Source of the DNA: Finegoldia magna
GTDB lineage: Bacteria > Bacillota > Clostridia > Tissierellales > Peptoniphilaceae
Assembly: GCF_003182075.1 (NCBI RefSeq)
Contig: NZ_QGTH01000017.1
Coordinates: 1 to 48,539, forward strand
Direction of reading: 5' to 3'
Length of the DNA stretch: 48,539 nucleotides
The notes below the pieces were generated by a model. That model searched no databases and was not told the origin of the DNA. It was given only the letters and a program-made list of their open reading frames with translations. Of the stretch, positions 1-8,993 are shown one piece after another. Positions within the stretch are counted from its first letter, which is position 1. Each line of letters begins with the position of its first letter. The position numbers and the translations under genes are program-made.

Positions 1-385
1 ATTTTTTATTTGATTTGGTCATTTCTTTTTTAGGCCTTCCTCTTTTATCTTCTAGCCCAGAAAGACCATGTTCTTGATAAGTTTTCTCCCATCTGCATAC
101 CATAGATTCATTTACAAGGTCGAAGTGCTCTACAGTCTCTCTAAGCGAAGTATTATTGATTTGCCTATATTGTATTACAGATAACTTAAATTCACTAGTG
201 TAATTATTATTTTTTAACTTTTTAGATAAGTTATCAAATCCTCCAGATTTGTATTTATTTATCCAGTTCCGCATGGTTGAATATGGAATATCATATTTTT
301 TAGCCACACTTTTATGACCCCCTGTTTTTCCTGATAAATATTCTAGTACTAATTTTATTTTAAATTCTTTTGTGTATTTTGGCAT
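1..385 (-). CDS. IS3-family transposase OrfA (helix-turn-helix protein), partial
   Basis: The minus-strand frame from the ATG at 383-385 stays open to the window edge (128 codons seen). It encodes two helix-turn-helix blocks of the IS150/IS3 OrfA type: an N-terminal KEFKIKLVLEYLSG...SVAKKYDIPYSTMRNWINKY block and a second with SEFKLSVIQY...VCRWEKTYQEHGLSGL, ending in a basic GRPKKE stretch. OrfA binds the terminal inverted repeats; in this family OrfAB transposase is made by programmed -1 frameshifting into orfB, which would lie beyond the edge. A good ribosome binding site (GGAGGGG) precedes the ATG. The gene sits in the same orientation as the interrupted cas operon. Confidence 0.85.
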   Translation of the reverse strand, partial: MPKYTKEFKIKLVLEYLSGKTGGHKSVAKKYDIPYSTMRNWINKYKSGGFDNLSKKLKNNNYTSEFKLSVIQYRQINNTSLRETVEHFDLVNESMVCRWEKTYQEHGLSGLEDKRGRPKKEMTKSNKK

Positions 386-425
386 ACAAAAACCCCTCCA
401 TCCGTATTCCGGATTTTGGGGTTCA
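1..425 (-). mobile_element. IS3-family (IS150-type) insertion sequence, upstream end only
   Basis: This is the transposase-proximal end of an insertion sequence that continues past the left edge of the window. Read on the minus strand, the element appears to begin with TGAACCCC near position 425, followed by a short palindrome (ATCCG-TATTC-CGGAT at 400-414) and then the transposase orfA start at 385. The boundary is inferred because the cas3 reading frame gives way here to non-cas3 sequence. The other end and any target duplication lie outside the window, so the exact junction could be off by a few bases. Confidence 0.75.
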
Positions 426-714
426 GGTTATTTCGGAGTTTTTTAGTATCAATAAATAATGTACTTAGTACTCCGTGTGGAAATTCTTCATTATTCGTTA
501 TACTATCAGATAAATTTTTATCTACTTTTTTCTGGAAGCTTATTGAAATTTTACCCAAGTCATGATATAAACAAGCATAATACAATAAATCAAAATTAAC
601 GTTTATTTTAGGATATATTGATTTTAAAATTTCCAATTGTTTTAAAAGATTATCTGTATGTTGTTGTATAGTTTCTTCTGGATTTGATTTCGCTAAATAT
701 CTGTTATGATGCAT
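355..714 (-). pseudogene. cas3: cas3 5' fragment (HD nuclease domain), interrupted by IS
   Basis: The ATG at 712-714 has a good ribosome binding site (AAGGAG) 12 bases after the cas5 stop, so this is the next cistron of the cas operon. About 95 residues are native and carry the HD-nuclease signature HDLGK inside YYACLYHDLGKIS. The frame then enters the insertion sequence near position 425 and picks up about 20 foreign residues before a stop at 355. Full Cas3 (HD nuclease plus DExH helicase) is usually 750-900 residues and degrades DNA recruited by Cascade. Here the helicase and most of the HD domain are missing from the window; the remainder may lie on the other side of the IS. The truncated product should be non-functional. 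Confidence 0.8.
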
Positions 715-726
715 TCAATTCTCCTT

Positions 727-2389
<1,663 letters not shown>

Positions 2390-2411
2390 TTGTATCCTCC
2401 TATTTGTTTTC

Positions 2412-4181
2412 TTATTTATCTTTGTTTTCTTCTTTTATATAGCCTATCATTCCAGTAATAAAAGCATATCCAATATTTTTAAATACTAAATCATCTTCCA
2501 AATTCTCAGCAAATATTTTTGGAATACTCTTACCAACATACATATAAGCGTTAATCAACGTATCCATAAAAGAATGCTTGTTATTAGTTTTTAGTGCATT
2601 TAACATTCTATAAGCTATGCCGTTAAGCTTTTTATTATATGCTAAATTATTATTCTTTTTATTATCTTCACTTTCACTAGATTCTTGTTGTAATACTTCG
2701 TCAATTTCCACTTTACCTTTTCCTGAAATATTGTATGCTTTTTGAAGATAGTACCCAGCAATCCTAGCTTCGTCAACTAAATTATTTTCTAGGTTTTTCA
2801 CGTAACCTGCCTCCTCTAAATATTTAATATTAATTTTTAATATACTTGAGACAATACCCGCATTATAATACGTACTGTCAGGCATTGATAACTTATAATG
2901 AAGTAATTTTTGTACTAACAAAAATTGATTTTGATTATTTAATAACTTTTCCATTACCTCATTGTAGATATACTTATCATTGGAATTTTCGCTATATTTC
3001 CCTTGTTTTATCGTATTCAATTCAGTTTTGCAACTGGATATTGTCTCTAATACAACCTTGTTAATTATGTTGAAGTTATATTTTATAGAGTCTTTATCTA
3101 CATCTCTATAAAATCTAACCACTTGCACATCTGATAGTTCATACTGAGAGTTATCGTTTAAATTCTCATTCATGTTATCTTGTATTGATTTATAAATAGA
3201 TATTCCCGAATAGCTGTTTTCATGTAACTCAAAATTTATCTTCTTATTAATTTTAATTAGATTGTTCAAATCCATTGAATAATTAATGAAGATTCCTTTA
3301 TTAAATGCGTAGTTAATACCAGCTGGTACACATGAATACACCAATCTACATATCGGACAGATAGCTACATAATTATTAAAATCCCATACATGAGATGTCT
3401 TTCTATTTGTATCAAATCCCATTTCTCGTATAAAACCAATATCTGAATTCAAGTCTTTTATTTTAGAAGAACAAGCTAAACATTGATACTTGTATTTTGC
3501 TTTGTTTTTATCGAAGTTTTCTATATATTCTATTGCTGGATTAACAAAATAATCTTGATATTCCTCATACATATCTGGATTTTTGCATTGACGATTTAAA
3601 AAGCTGACTCCGTCCCATGCATTTCTAATTATATTGTAAATCGCGTTTTTCGCTCCAATGTATTTAATTGCATCATAGCTTTTAAAATAGTTAATTATTT
3701 CTTTCATTGTAGCTATCTGACTTTTTATATCTTCTATTCTATCTAAAACCTTTTCTTTTTTCTTTAGTTTGATTTTTTGAAGTTTTTTTTCTAATAATTC
3801 AGGATCTACATTTCTACCTATCAATTTATAAGCACTTTTGTAGCTATTACTTTTTATATATTTCTTGAAATTTTCAATGTTCAAATTAAGTAAATCAAGT
3901 TCTTTTTTCTCAAATTTTTCGAAGTCATTTTCAATCCAGTTGTCTAATAATTTTTCTGTGTTAATAATTCTGAATAATGAGAAAGTATCCTTGTAGGTTT
4001 CTATCAAATAATTAAAAAACATATCTGAGAATCCTTTTAGCAATTCTACAGGAAATTTTATTTCATCCGAGCTCACTTCTATCTGATCTTTATATCCAGC
4101 TTTTTCCAATATATTGTATAAACCACAAATACCAGCATTTTTTAGCCAATCATCAGATCTTATTGTTATTATTTCTCCCAA
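2412..4181 (-). CDS. cas8b: Type I-B large subunit Cas8b1 (Cst1 family)
   Basis: Cas8 is the Cascade large subunit that recognises the PAM and helps open target DNA. This 589-residue protein has two Cys pairs around residues 235-280, CLACSSKI and later CPICRLVYSC, which match the CXXC-CXXC region that defines the Cst1 type of Cas8. The rest is rich in Lys, Asn and Ile with predicted helices, as is usual for this fast-evolving family. The start is a TTG at 4179-4181, chosen because GGAGG lies 5 bases upstream and no closer ATG fits. Only 9 bases separate it from the cas6 stop. It is the least conserved cas gene, but the operon position is convincing. Confidence 0.82.
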   Translation of the reverse strand: MGEIITIRSDDWLKNAGICGLYNILEKAGYKDQIEVSSDEIKFPVELLKGFSDMFFNYLIETYKDTFSLFRIINTEKLLDNWIENDFEKFEKKELDLLNLNIENFKKYIKSNSYKSAYKLIGRNVDPELLEKKLQKIKLKKKEKVLDRIEDIKSQIATMKEIINYFKSYDAIKYIGAKNAIYNIIRNAWDGVSFLNRQCKNPDMYEEYQDYFVNPAIEYIENFDKNKAKYKYQCLACSSKIKDLNSDIGFIREMGFDTNRKTSHVWDFNNYVAICPICRLVYSCVPAGINYAFNKGIFINYSMDLNNLIKINKKINFELHENSYSGISIYKSIQDNMNENLNDNSQYELSDVQVVRFYRDVDKDSIKYNFNIINKVVLETISSCKTELNTIKQGKYSENSNDKYIYNEVMEKLLNNQNQFLLVQKLLHYKLSMPDSTYYNAGIVSSILKINIKYLEEAGYVKNLENNLVDEARIAGYYLQKAYNISGKGKVEIDEVLQQESSESEDNKKNNNLAYNKKLNGIAYRMLNALKTNNKHSFMDTLINAYMYVGKSIPKIFAENLEDDLVFKNIGYAFITGMIGYIKEENKDK

Positions 4182-4190
4182 ACTAACCTC

Positions 4191-4910
4191 CTACATTAAA
4201 TTCAACATCCCAAAACCTGCTGATTTTAAAGATCCTATTCCGCTTTTATGCAAATGATTAAGAATATATGGTTTTGTTTTAATATCAAATATGCAAAGAT
4301 TTGATTGAATCCAAATGTCATAGTATTTTATTACTGTTTTCTTACTAGAAATAATTCTCACATCAATATTATCAACATCATACTTAGATTCTGGTAACTC
4401 TTCTAAAAGTTGATTTTTTAAATTTCTTATGAAAATTTCCTTCCCTTTTTGATCGCAAATATCATAGTACCAGGTATTTGAGTTGTCTTCGTGATCTCTA
4501 ATCACTAAAGGTGACATAGTTTTAAAAACTACCTCATTGTCTATAATATTTCTTTCTTTAATCATTTGAATTTGTTTAATAGTTAATTCAATATTTTTGT
4601 ACAAATAAGGATGTGATTTTCCTTCCACCATAGCATTGTAAAATTCAATGCCAAAAATCATATCAGATGTTGAAAAATACAAAATTATGGTTTTATCTGG
4701 AATATTTATGAAATCATTTTCAAACTTTGCGTCTTTTAAATAAAGCGAAAAAGTTGATTTTTTTCTGTCTACATTTCCTTTTTTGTACATTTTTTCATAG
4801 AATTCTTTATTGCTTCGTTCTAGATAATGTTTAAAAAATGATAATATCATCCTATTTTTATCTATTGGGATATTTGTAGTATTTAAATCAATACTTATTT
4901 TAAATCGCAT
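4191..4910 (-). CDS. cas6: CRISPR-associated endoribonuclease Cas6
   Basis: Cas6 cuts pre-crRNA within the repeat and leaves an 8-nt 5' handle. The 239-residue protein ends in the glycine-rich loop GIGSLKSAGFGM that is diagnostic for Cas6 RAMPs. A His in the N-terminal helix (FFKHYLE, about residue 28) is a candidate catalytic residue, inferred by position only. It is the first gene of the operon, with an AAGGAGG ribosome binding site and a strong promoter at 4950-4978. That no array is visible beside it makes the repeat-like unit at 5011-5044 its only visible nearby candidate substrate. Confidence 0.87.
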   Translation of the reverse strand: MRFKISIDLNTTNIPIDKNRMILSFFKHYLERSNKEFYEKMYKKGNVDRKKSTFSLYLKDAKFENDFINIPDKTIILYFSTSDMIFGIEFYNAMVEGKSHPYLYKNIELTIKQIQMIKERNIIDNEVVFKTMSPLVIRDHEDNSNTWYYDICDQKGKEIFIRNLKNQLLEELPESKYDVDNIDVRIISSKKTVIKYYDIWIQSNLCIFDIKTKPYILNHLHKSGIGSLKSAGFGMLNLM

Positions 4911-4949
4911 TTTATTTCGCCTCCTTTTTTATTATTCCCTATATTAGTA

Positions 4950-4978
4950 ATAGTATCACTGAAAAATTAAAAAGTCAA
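4950..4978 (-). promoter_or_regulatory. Promoter of the cas operon
   Basis: On the minus strand TTGACT (4978-4973) is followed after exactly 17 bases by TACTAT (4955-4950), a near-consensus sigma-A promoter about 40 bases before the cas6 ATG. The start point should be near 4943. The -10 overlaps the sequence ATATTAGTAAT (4941-4951), which matches the spacer-like part of the neighbouring repeat-containing RNA candidate. Confidence 0.75.
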
Positions 4979-4997
4979 CTGGTTTTTTAAAAAAATT

Positions 4998-5008
4998 TGT
5001 GATAAAAT
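4998..5008 (+). promoter_or_regulatory. Candidate promoter of the repeat-containing small RNA
   Basis: TGTGATAAAAT is an extended -10 box in the plus direction, divergent from the cas promoter. The identical 11-mer sits upstream of the LytTR regulator gene at 39514-39524, where a promoter is expected, which supports it as a working element. No good -35 is seen. The start point would be about 5015, just at the beginning of the repeat-like unit. Confidence 0.4.
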
Positions 5009-5010
5009 AT

Positions 5011-5117
5011 TTTTATTAAAATATACTCATAGTGAAATGTAAATATATTTGTAATTCTTAATTCACAATAAAATCTAACCAAAATGGAAAAACAAGCCTT
5101 TCGGCTTGTTTTTTTAA
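5011..5117 (+). ncRNA. Candidate crRNA-like small RNA: one degenerate CRISPR repeat, spacer-like segment, terminator
   Basis: A repeat-like unit at about 5011-5044 ends in ATGTAAAT, the 8-nt handle that I recall from clostridial type I-B repeats, and contains a small stem ACT-CAT-AGT. It is followed by a spacer-like stretch from 5045 and a rho-independent terminator at 5091-5117. The first 11 bases after the handle, ATATTTGTAAT, match ATATTAGTAAT at 4941-4951 in the cas promoter except at position 6, and the match is preceded by CCT at 4938-4940. In Cascade every sixth guide base is flipped out, so the mismatch may be tolerated. This resembles the known single-repeat guide RNAs (CreR/CreA type) that direct Cascade to repress its own operon. 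Transcription and processing are not shown; the repeat identity is by eye. Confidence 0.45.
5091..5117. terminator. Bidirectional rho-independent terminator
   Basis: The hairpin AACAAGCC-TTTC-GGCTTGTT is followed by a T run in the plus direction and flanked by A-rich sequence that gives a T run in the minus direction. It can end the ABC exporter operon coming from the right and a plus-strand small RNA coming from the left. Confidence 0.85.
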
Positions 5118-5138
5118 TTTAATATTGTATTTTCATTT

Positions 5139-6758
5139 CTAACTTTTCTTCAAATTAAATGTTTTATCCCCCTTAGCCAACACCAAGAAATATCCTACAA
5201 CTGTATAAATCACGCAGATTGCCAATGCTACTAATCCTATATTGAAATTCAATTTTATTTGAAGGATTATTATTCCCCAAAAAAGTAATGATTCGAATGT
5301 GTTGAGTATTGAGTAGACTACGTTTTTACTTTTGAGTCCTACTGTGAATGGTTGAAGTAGCATGTACATGTAGAGTTGTTTTACTGATTGATACAAGTAA
5401 ATTATGATGACTGACACTGCGGCTTTTATTAACAAATCTGTTGTGTTTAATTTTGCGGCGAATATCCAACTTATTATCAATAATAACACCAATCCAAATG
5501 TAGGTGCGTTGTCTTTTAAATTTTGTTTTATTCTAAAATTTAGTGTGTCTTTTATGTTTTGTTTATTTGCGTAAATCATTTGTTTCATCAAATATCTATC
5601 CATATTCAAAAACATAAATCTGTTGAATGATTCTGGAATTGCTATTTGTATTCCGAAATACAACAAGATTATCGGAAATACTGACACTAATATTTTCAAA
5701 TCGCTTGGTTTTGGATTGATTATGAGTCCTCTTAGTACGATAAATCCAATTACACCAACAGCCAAGATTATCCCTGAACGAATTAGTATCATTTTTTTGT
5801 ATTTGTGTTTGAATCTGTAGCGGAATAATTTGTTGATGTATTCAATCCCGTTGTAATTATCGTAAATTTTTCCTTTTTCTTGTGCTATTTTTTCGTCGTC
5901 GATTTGGTATGCGACTGTGTTGATGTCTTTAAATGTGTTGTCGCGATCGATTATGGATTTGTTTGTGATTTCAATTCTAGCGATGTGTCTGATTTTTTCT
6001 GTTTTATGAATGAAAATCGCACCGACAATATATGCAACAATTCCGAAAATAAGCGCGTAAGTTGAATAAAATATTTGTACAAAATATTTGGATTTCGTGC
6101 TGTACAACACCAAAAGTCCCATTCCAGATAATAAAATTATCCACATGCAGATGTAGTTTTTAGTTAAGTGTTTGTGACTTTTAGTCGAATACGCACAAAT
6201 ATTTATGTATTTTATTAATTTTCTAAATCCAAGGCAGAATACAGTGATATTCATTGCATTCATTGGGTTGATGTCGAATATAGCGAAAAATATCGCAAAT
6301 ATTATTCCAGAGATTGCAAAACTAATGTCTGACAAATAATCCTGCAAAATCGTGTATTTTTTGGCGTCAAGTTTCAAGGCTTTGACACAAATCGAATCCT
6401 CGTTATCGAAACTTACGTACATAAATTGTGAAATCATGCTTCCGATTACAACAGACAAATAAAAGAACGTTATAAGTATATTTTGTTGAATCGTTCCTTT
6501 GAAAATCTTTGCAGCTCCTATAACTGCTATTCCATAAACTGCTGCACAGTACAAAATTTTGAAAAATAGTGTCTTAACTACATATGAAATGTAAAAAATC
6601 GCAGAATAGCCAAAGCTCAACACGTCATTTCCGTAAATATCCGCAGGAATAATCTTCTTGAAAATTGAAAGTTCACGAAGTTGATACATTGTCTGATTGA
6701 GCTTCATCTTCATAACTAATCTCAAATAAGTGCTAAGATAATTACTCATCAGACTCAT
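5139..6758 (-). CDS. ABC transporter permease-like membrane protein
   Basis: The 539-residue protein is almost entirely hydrophobic segments separated by basic loops; I count roughly ten to twelve likely membrane spans, with a cytoplasmic stretch around residues 255-310. No family motif is recognised. Its start lies 17 bases inside the end of the upstream ATPase gene, so the two are translationally coupled and should form an exporter of the ABC-2 kind, with the ATPase driving this integral subunit. The substrate is unknown. A lipid, peptide or drug role cannot be told apart from sequence. A terminator follows at 5091-5117. Confidence 0.75.
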   Translation of the reverse strand: MSLMSNYLSTYLRLVMKMKLNQTMYQLRELSIFKKIIPADIYGNDVLSFGYSAIFYISYVVKTLFFKILYCAAVYGIAVIGAAKIFKGTIQQNILITFFYLSVVIGSMISQFMYVSFDNEDSICVKALKLDAKKYTILQDYLSDISFAISGIIFAIFFAIFDINPMNAMNITVFCLGFRKLIKYINICAYSTKSHKHLTKNYICMWIILLSGMGLLVLYSTKSKYFVQIFYSTYALIFGIVAYIVGAIFIHKTEKIRHIARIEITNKSIIDRDNTFKDINTVAYQIDDEKIAQEKGKIYDNYNGIEYINKLFRYRFKHKYKKMILIRSGIILAVGVIGFIVLRGLIINPKPSDLKILVSVFPIILLYFGIQIAIPESFNRFMFLNMDRYLMKQMIYANKQNIKDTLNFRIKQNLKDNAPTFGLVLLLIISWIFAAKLNTTDLLIKAAVSVIIIYLYQSVKQLYMYMLLQPFTVGLKSKNVVYSILNTFESLLFWGIIILQIKLNFNIGLVALAICVIYTVVGYFLVLAKGDKTFNLKKS

Positions 6759-7443
6759 CCTTTAAAATGTCGTAAAGTTCTGCATCGAATTTGTCATCGT
6801 TCTTGTCCAAATCCAATTTTTGTAATTTCTTGTGGTGTAGTAGCACGATTTCTTCGCTCATTTGTTTTGCCAAATCCAACATGTGCGTAGACAAAACAAT
6901 AATTCTTCCCTGTGATTTCAATTCCATCAGCAATTTTTTGATTTGCGTACTGATTACAACATCCAAGCTTGTCAACGGTTCATCTAATAACAAAACTTTC
7001 GGTCTTGAGATGAACAATGTTATCAAAGATATTTTACTTTTCATTCCATGCGAATAATCTTTGATGAGTCTGTTTTGATCTTTCTTGGAAAATTCCATCA
7101 TTTCCATGTAATCTTCAACCGTTTTTATATCGTTAGGAGAGTTAATATCGCGATAGAATTTGATGTATTCGTAACCTGTTAGAAATTCAGGAAGGAAATT
7201 TTCAGAAAAAAGCATTCCTATGTCTTCTTTATCAAGTTTTTCAGTTGAACCTTCATTTTCCAAGTAGAATTCTCCTGAATCAAAATCTATCTCATCGTAT
7301 AAGACGTTAAACAAAGTTGTCTTTCCGGCTCCATTTCTACCCAAAACAGAAGTGATGACTCCTTCTTTGAATTCGTAATTTACTTCGTCTAGTACCAATT
7401 TGTCATCGTATTTTTTAGTCAAATTTTTGATTACTAATTTCAT
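6742..7443 (-). CDS. ABC transporter ATP-binding protein
   Basis: This 233-residue single nucleotide-binding domain has Walker A GRNGAGKTT (about residues 36-44), the signature YSHGMKSKISL in place of the canonical LSGGQ, Walker B VLLLDEPLTSLD and the switch histidine in STHML. The SHGMKSK variant is common in ABC-2 export ATPases. A GGAGG site precedes the ATG. It overlaps the permease gene by 17 bases and the two probably form a homodimer-plus-membrane exporter. An extended -10 (TGTGATATAAT, minus strand) lies about 30 bases upstream, back to back with the promoter of the TudS-like gene. Confidence 0.9.
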   Translation of the reverse strand: MKLVIKNLTKKYDDKLVLDEVNYEFKEGVITSVLGRNGAGKTTLFNVLYDEIDFDSGEFYLENEGSTEKLDKEDIGMLFSENFLPEFLTGYEYIKFYRDINSPNDIKTVEDYMEMMEFSKKDQNRLIKDYSHGMKSKISLITLFISRPKVLLLDEPLTSLDVVISTQIKKLLMELKSQGRIIVLSTHMLDLAKQMSEEIVLLHHKKLQKLDLDKNDDKFDAELYDILKDESDE

Positions 7444-7470
7444 TTTCTCCTCCTGTTTACTAATGTATTA

Positions 7471-7511
7471 ATTATATCACACATTGTAGTGTTTGAAAAA
7501 TATGCTATAAT
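7471..7511. promoter_or_regulatory. Divergent promoter pair between ABC exporter and TudS-like gene
   Basis: The minus-strand extended -10 TGTGATATAAT (7481-7471) and the plus-strand extended -10 TATGCTATAAT (7501-7511) lie 30 bases apart. Between and across them sits an imperfect dyad, ACACATTGTAGTGT at about 7480-7493, which could bind a regulator of both units. No regulator gene is adjacent. Neither promoter has a clear -35. Confidence 0.6.
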
Positions 7512-7529
7512 TATCTTACAGAGGTGCGT

Positions 7530-8084
7530 ATGCAAGAATATAAGAATATAATTTTGGTGTCACATTGTTTATTGAACGAACTTGCTGTTGTAAAAAACGA
7601 TGCTAGCAGGAAAGATAATTTGAGTTTGATTAAAAATTTAATGAAAATGAACGTTGGAATATTCCAATTACCTTGTCCAGAAAATAGAATGTACGGGCCC
7701 AATCGCTGGGGAAGCGTGTACGAACAATTCGACAATAATTTTTACAGACAAACAAGCCGTGATTTATTAAGCCCAATTGTCAACGAAATCTCCGATTATA
7801 TCAAGGACGGAGTAAATTTTTTGGGAGTTATAGGAATAGACGGTTCTCCTAGCTGTGGAATCGGGCTTACTTGCAAATCAGAAGAATTCAAAGGAGAAAT
7901 CTCCGCTATAAAAGACATTGCTCATTGTGTAAATTCCGTAGAAATGACAGATGACAAGGGAGTCTTCATGGAAGAATTGGAAAAATTATTCGAAAACAAA
8001 AATATCGAGTCAAAATTTTACGGCTATAATGACAGAAACGTAGATGAAATAACAGAAAAAATCGAACAATCTATAAAAAAATAA
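7530..8084 (+). CDS. TudS-like putative desulfidase (DUF523-related)
   Basis: The protein (about 184 residues) resembles the DUF523/TudS desulfidase group, in which three cysteines bind a [4Fe-4S] cluster that removes sulfur from thiolated substrates such as thiouracil. The three expected Cys positions are visible: HCLLN near the N-terminus, LPCPEN about 50 residues in, and IDGSPSCGIG around residue 108. A GTG at 7524 in the same frame is possible, but the AGAGGTG ribosome binding site fits the ATG at 7530 better. It stands alone, transcribed away from the ABC exporter, and ends at a bidirectional terminator. The substrate is not determined. Confidence 0.75.
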   Translation: MQEYKNIILVSHCLLNELAVVKNDASRKDNLSLIKNLMKMNVGIFQLPCPENRMYGPNRWGSVYEQFDNNFYRQTSRDLLSPIVNEISDYIKDGVNFLGVIGIDGSPSCGIGLTCKSEEFKGEISAIKDIAHCVNSVEMTDDKGVFMEELEKLFENKNIESKFYGYNDRNVDEITEKIEQSIKK

Positions 8085-8093
8085 CGCATTCAA

Positions 8094-8123
8094 AAACTGT
8101 GTGAAGTCAAATTCACACAGTTT
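8094..8123. terminator. Bidirectional terminator
   Basis: A 12-base stem, AAACTGTGTGAA with TTCACACAGTTT, closes a short loop and has T runs on both strands. It separates the convergent TudS-like gene and the dacA operon. Confidence 0.9.
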
Positions 8124-8141
8124 TTTATTGAAATTAAATTA

Positions 8142-8672
8142 TCAGCTGAACAAATTATAAAACACATTCGTCGGTATCAAAAACAGATACGGTGCTGTTA
8201 TTATTGCCAATGTCAAAGAAACTTTTTTGATTTGAGATTCTGACAAATCAGTATTTCTGAATGAAAATTTGCGGTTGAATATATACACCAAAAATCCTGC
8301 AAACATTACTGCTAGAACCATAACCAAAATTCCCCAAGGCGTTTCGTAATAATCGTTCATTATCGGAATTGAAATATTATCGTAGAACCATTTTGCAATA
8401 TTATTTCTTGTTCCATTAATCCCGAATGATAAAACCATCAATACCGCCGTAGCGATAATGTCTGCGACAAATCCAAGTGCAACTGTTTTTGCGATCGATT
8501 TTTTTATAACCTCCATCGGTTTTTCTATTTTAATTAATTTCAACGCCAACAAAGTTACCAAGAAATCCACTAATATATTCAACGGTACAATCCCAACCCA
8601 AGTTACTGGATAAAGCCACACAATCCAGACTGGAAATATCAAATTGTACAGTTTTACAGATTTTTTGTTCAT
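8142..8672 (-). CDS. Hypothetical membrane protein
   Basis: No family is recognised. The 176 residues hold about five hydrophobic segments: one near residues 10-28, one at 30-47, one around 62-85, one near 115-132, and one at the C-terminus. The segment FNRKFSFRN between spans four and five is basic and should be cytoplasmic. The ATG shares one base with the stop of the thiamine-binding gene (TAATG), so it is the coupled third gene of the dacA operon. Its link to those genes is by position only. Confidence 0.7.
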   Translation of the reverse strand: MNKKSVKLYNLIFPVWIVWLYPVTWVGIVPLNILVDFLVTLLALKLIKIEKPMEVIKKSIAKTVALGFVADIIATAVLMVLSFGINGTRNNIAKWFYDNISIPIMNDYYETPWGILVMVLAVMFAGFLVYIFNRKFSFRNTDLSESQIKKVSLTLAIITAPYLFLIPTNVFYNLFS

Positions 8673-8974
8673 TATTTTAATTTTTTATTTACAGAGTCTA
8701 ATTTTTGCTCAAATGATGCATCCTTATCTCTTCTGTCATCAATTTTAATCACAGAATACACTCTGTCAACTCCTTCTTTAAATACAGATTCTTGCATATC
8801 GCGAACAGCTTTCAATAATTCGTCGATATCTCCTTGCATAACAGTTCCCATTGGATTCAATTCAACTTTTATATTTTCTTTATTTCTTACATTGTCATAA
8901 GCTTTTGCAACGTATTGTGATAAACTTGTAGTTTGTGTTCCTATTGGAACTAATGTTAATTCTAAAATAGCCAT
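8672..8974 (-). CDS. MTH1187-family thiamine-binding protein (YqgV-like)
   Basis: This 100-residue protein matches the small MTH1187/YqgV family (formerly DUF77), ferredoxin-like proteins reported to bind thiamine. The pattern is ELTLVPIGTQTTSLSQYVA at the start, then VELNPMGTVMQGD, then VYSVIKIDDRRDK, all typical positions. It is probably cytoplasmic; whether it buffers, senses or delivers thiamine is unclear. It lies 19 bases after dacA and is coupled to a membrane protein, which could suggest a transport role for that protein, though nothing in the sequence proves this. Confidence 0.85.
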   Translation of the reverse strand: MAILELTLVPIGTQTTSLSQYVAKAYDNVRNKENIKVELNPMGTVMQGDIDELLKAVRDMQESVFKEGVDRVYSVIKIDDRRDKDASFEQKLDSVNKKLK

Positions 8975-8993
8975 TGTAATCTCCTTATAAATC

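Noticed and set aside
5045-5090. Complete CRISPR array next to cas6
   Set aside because: Only one repeat-like unit is seen; no second copy of its core occurs within the next 100 bases, so this is not an array.
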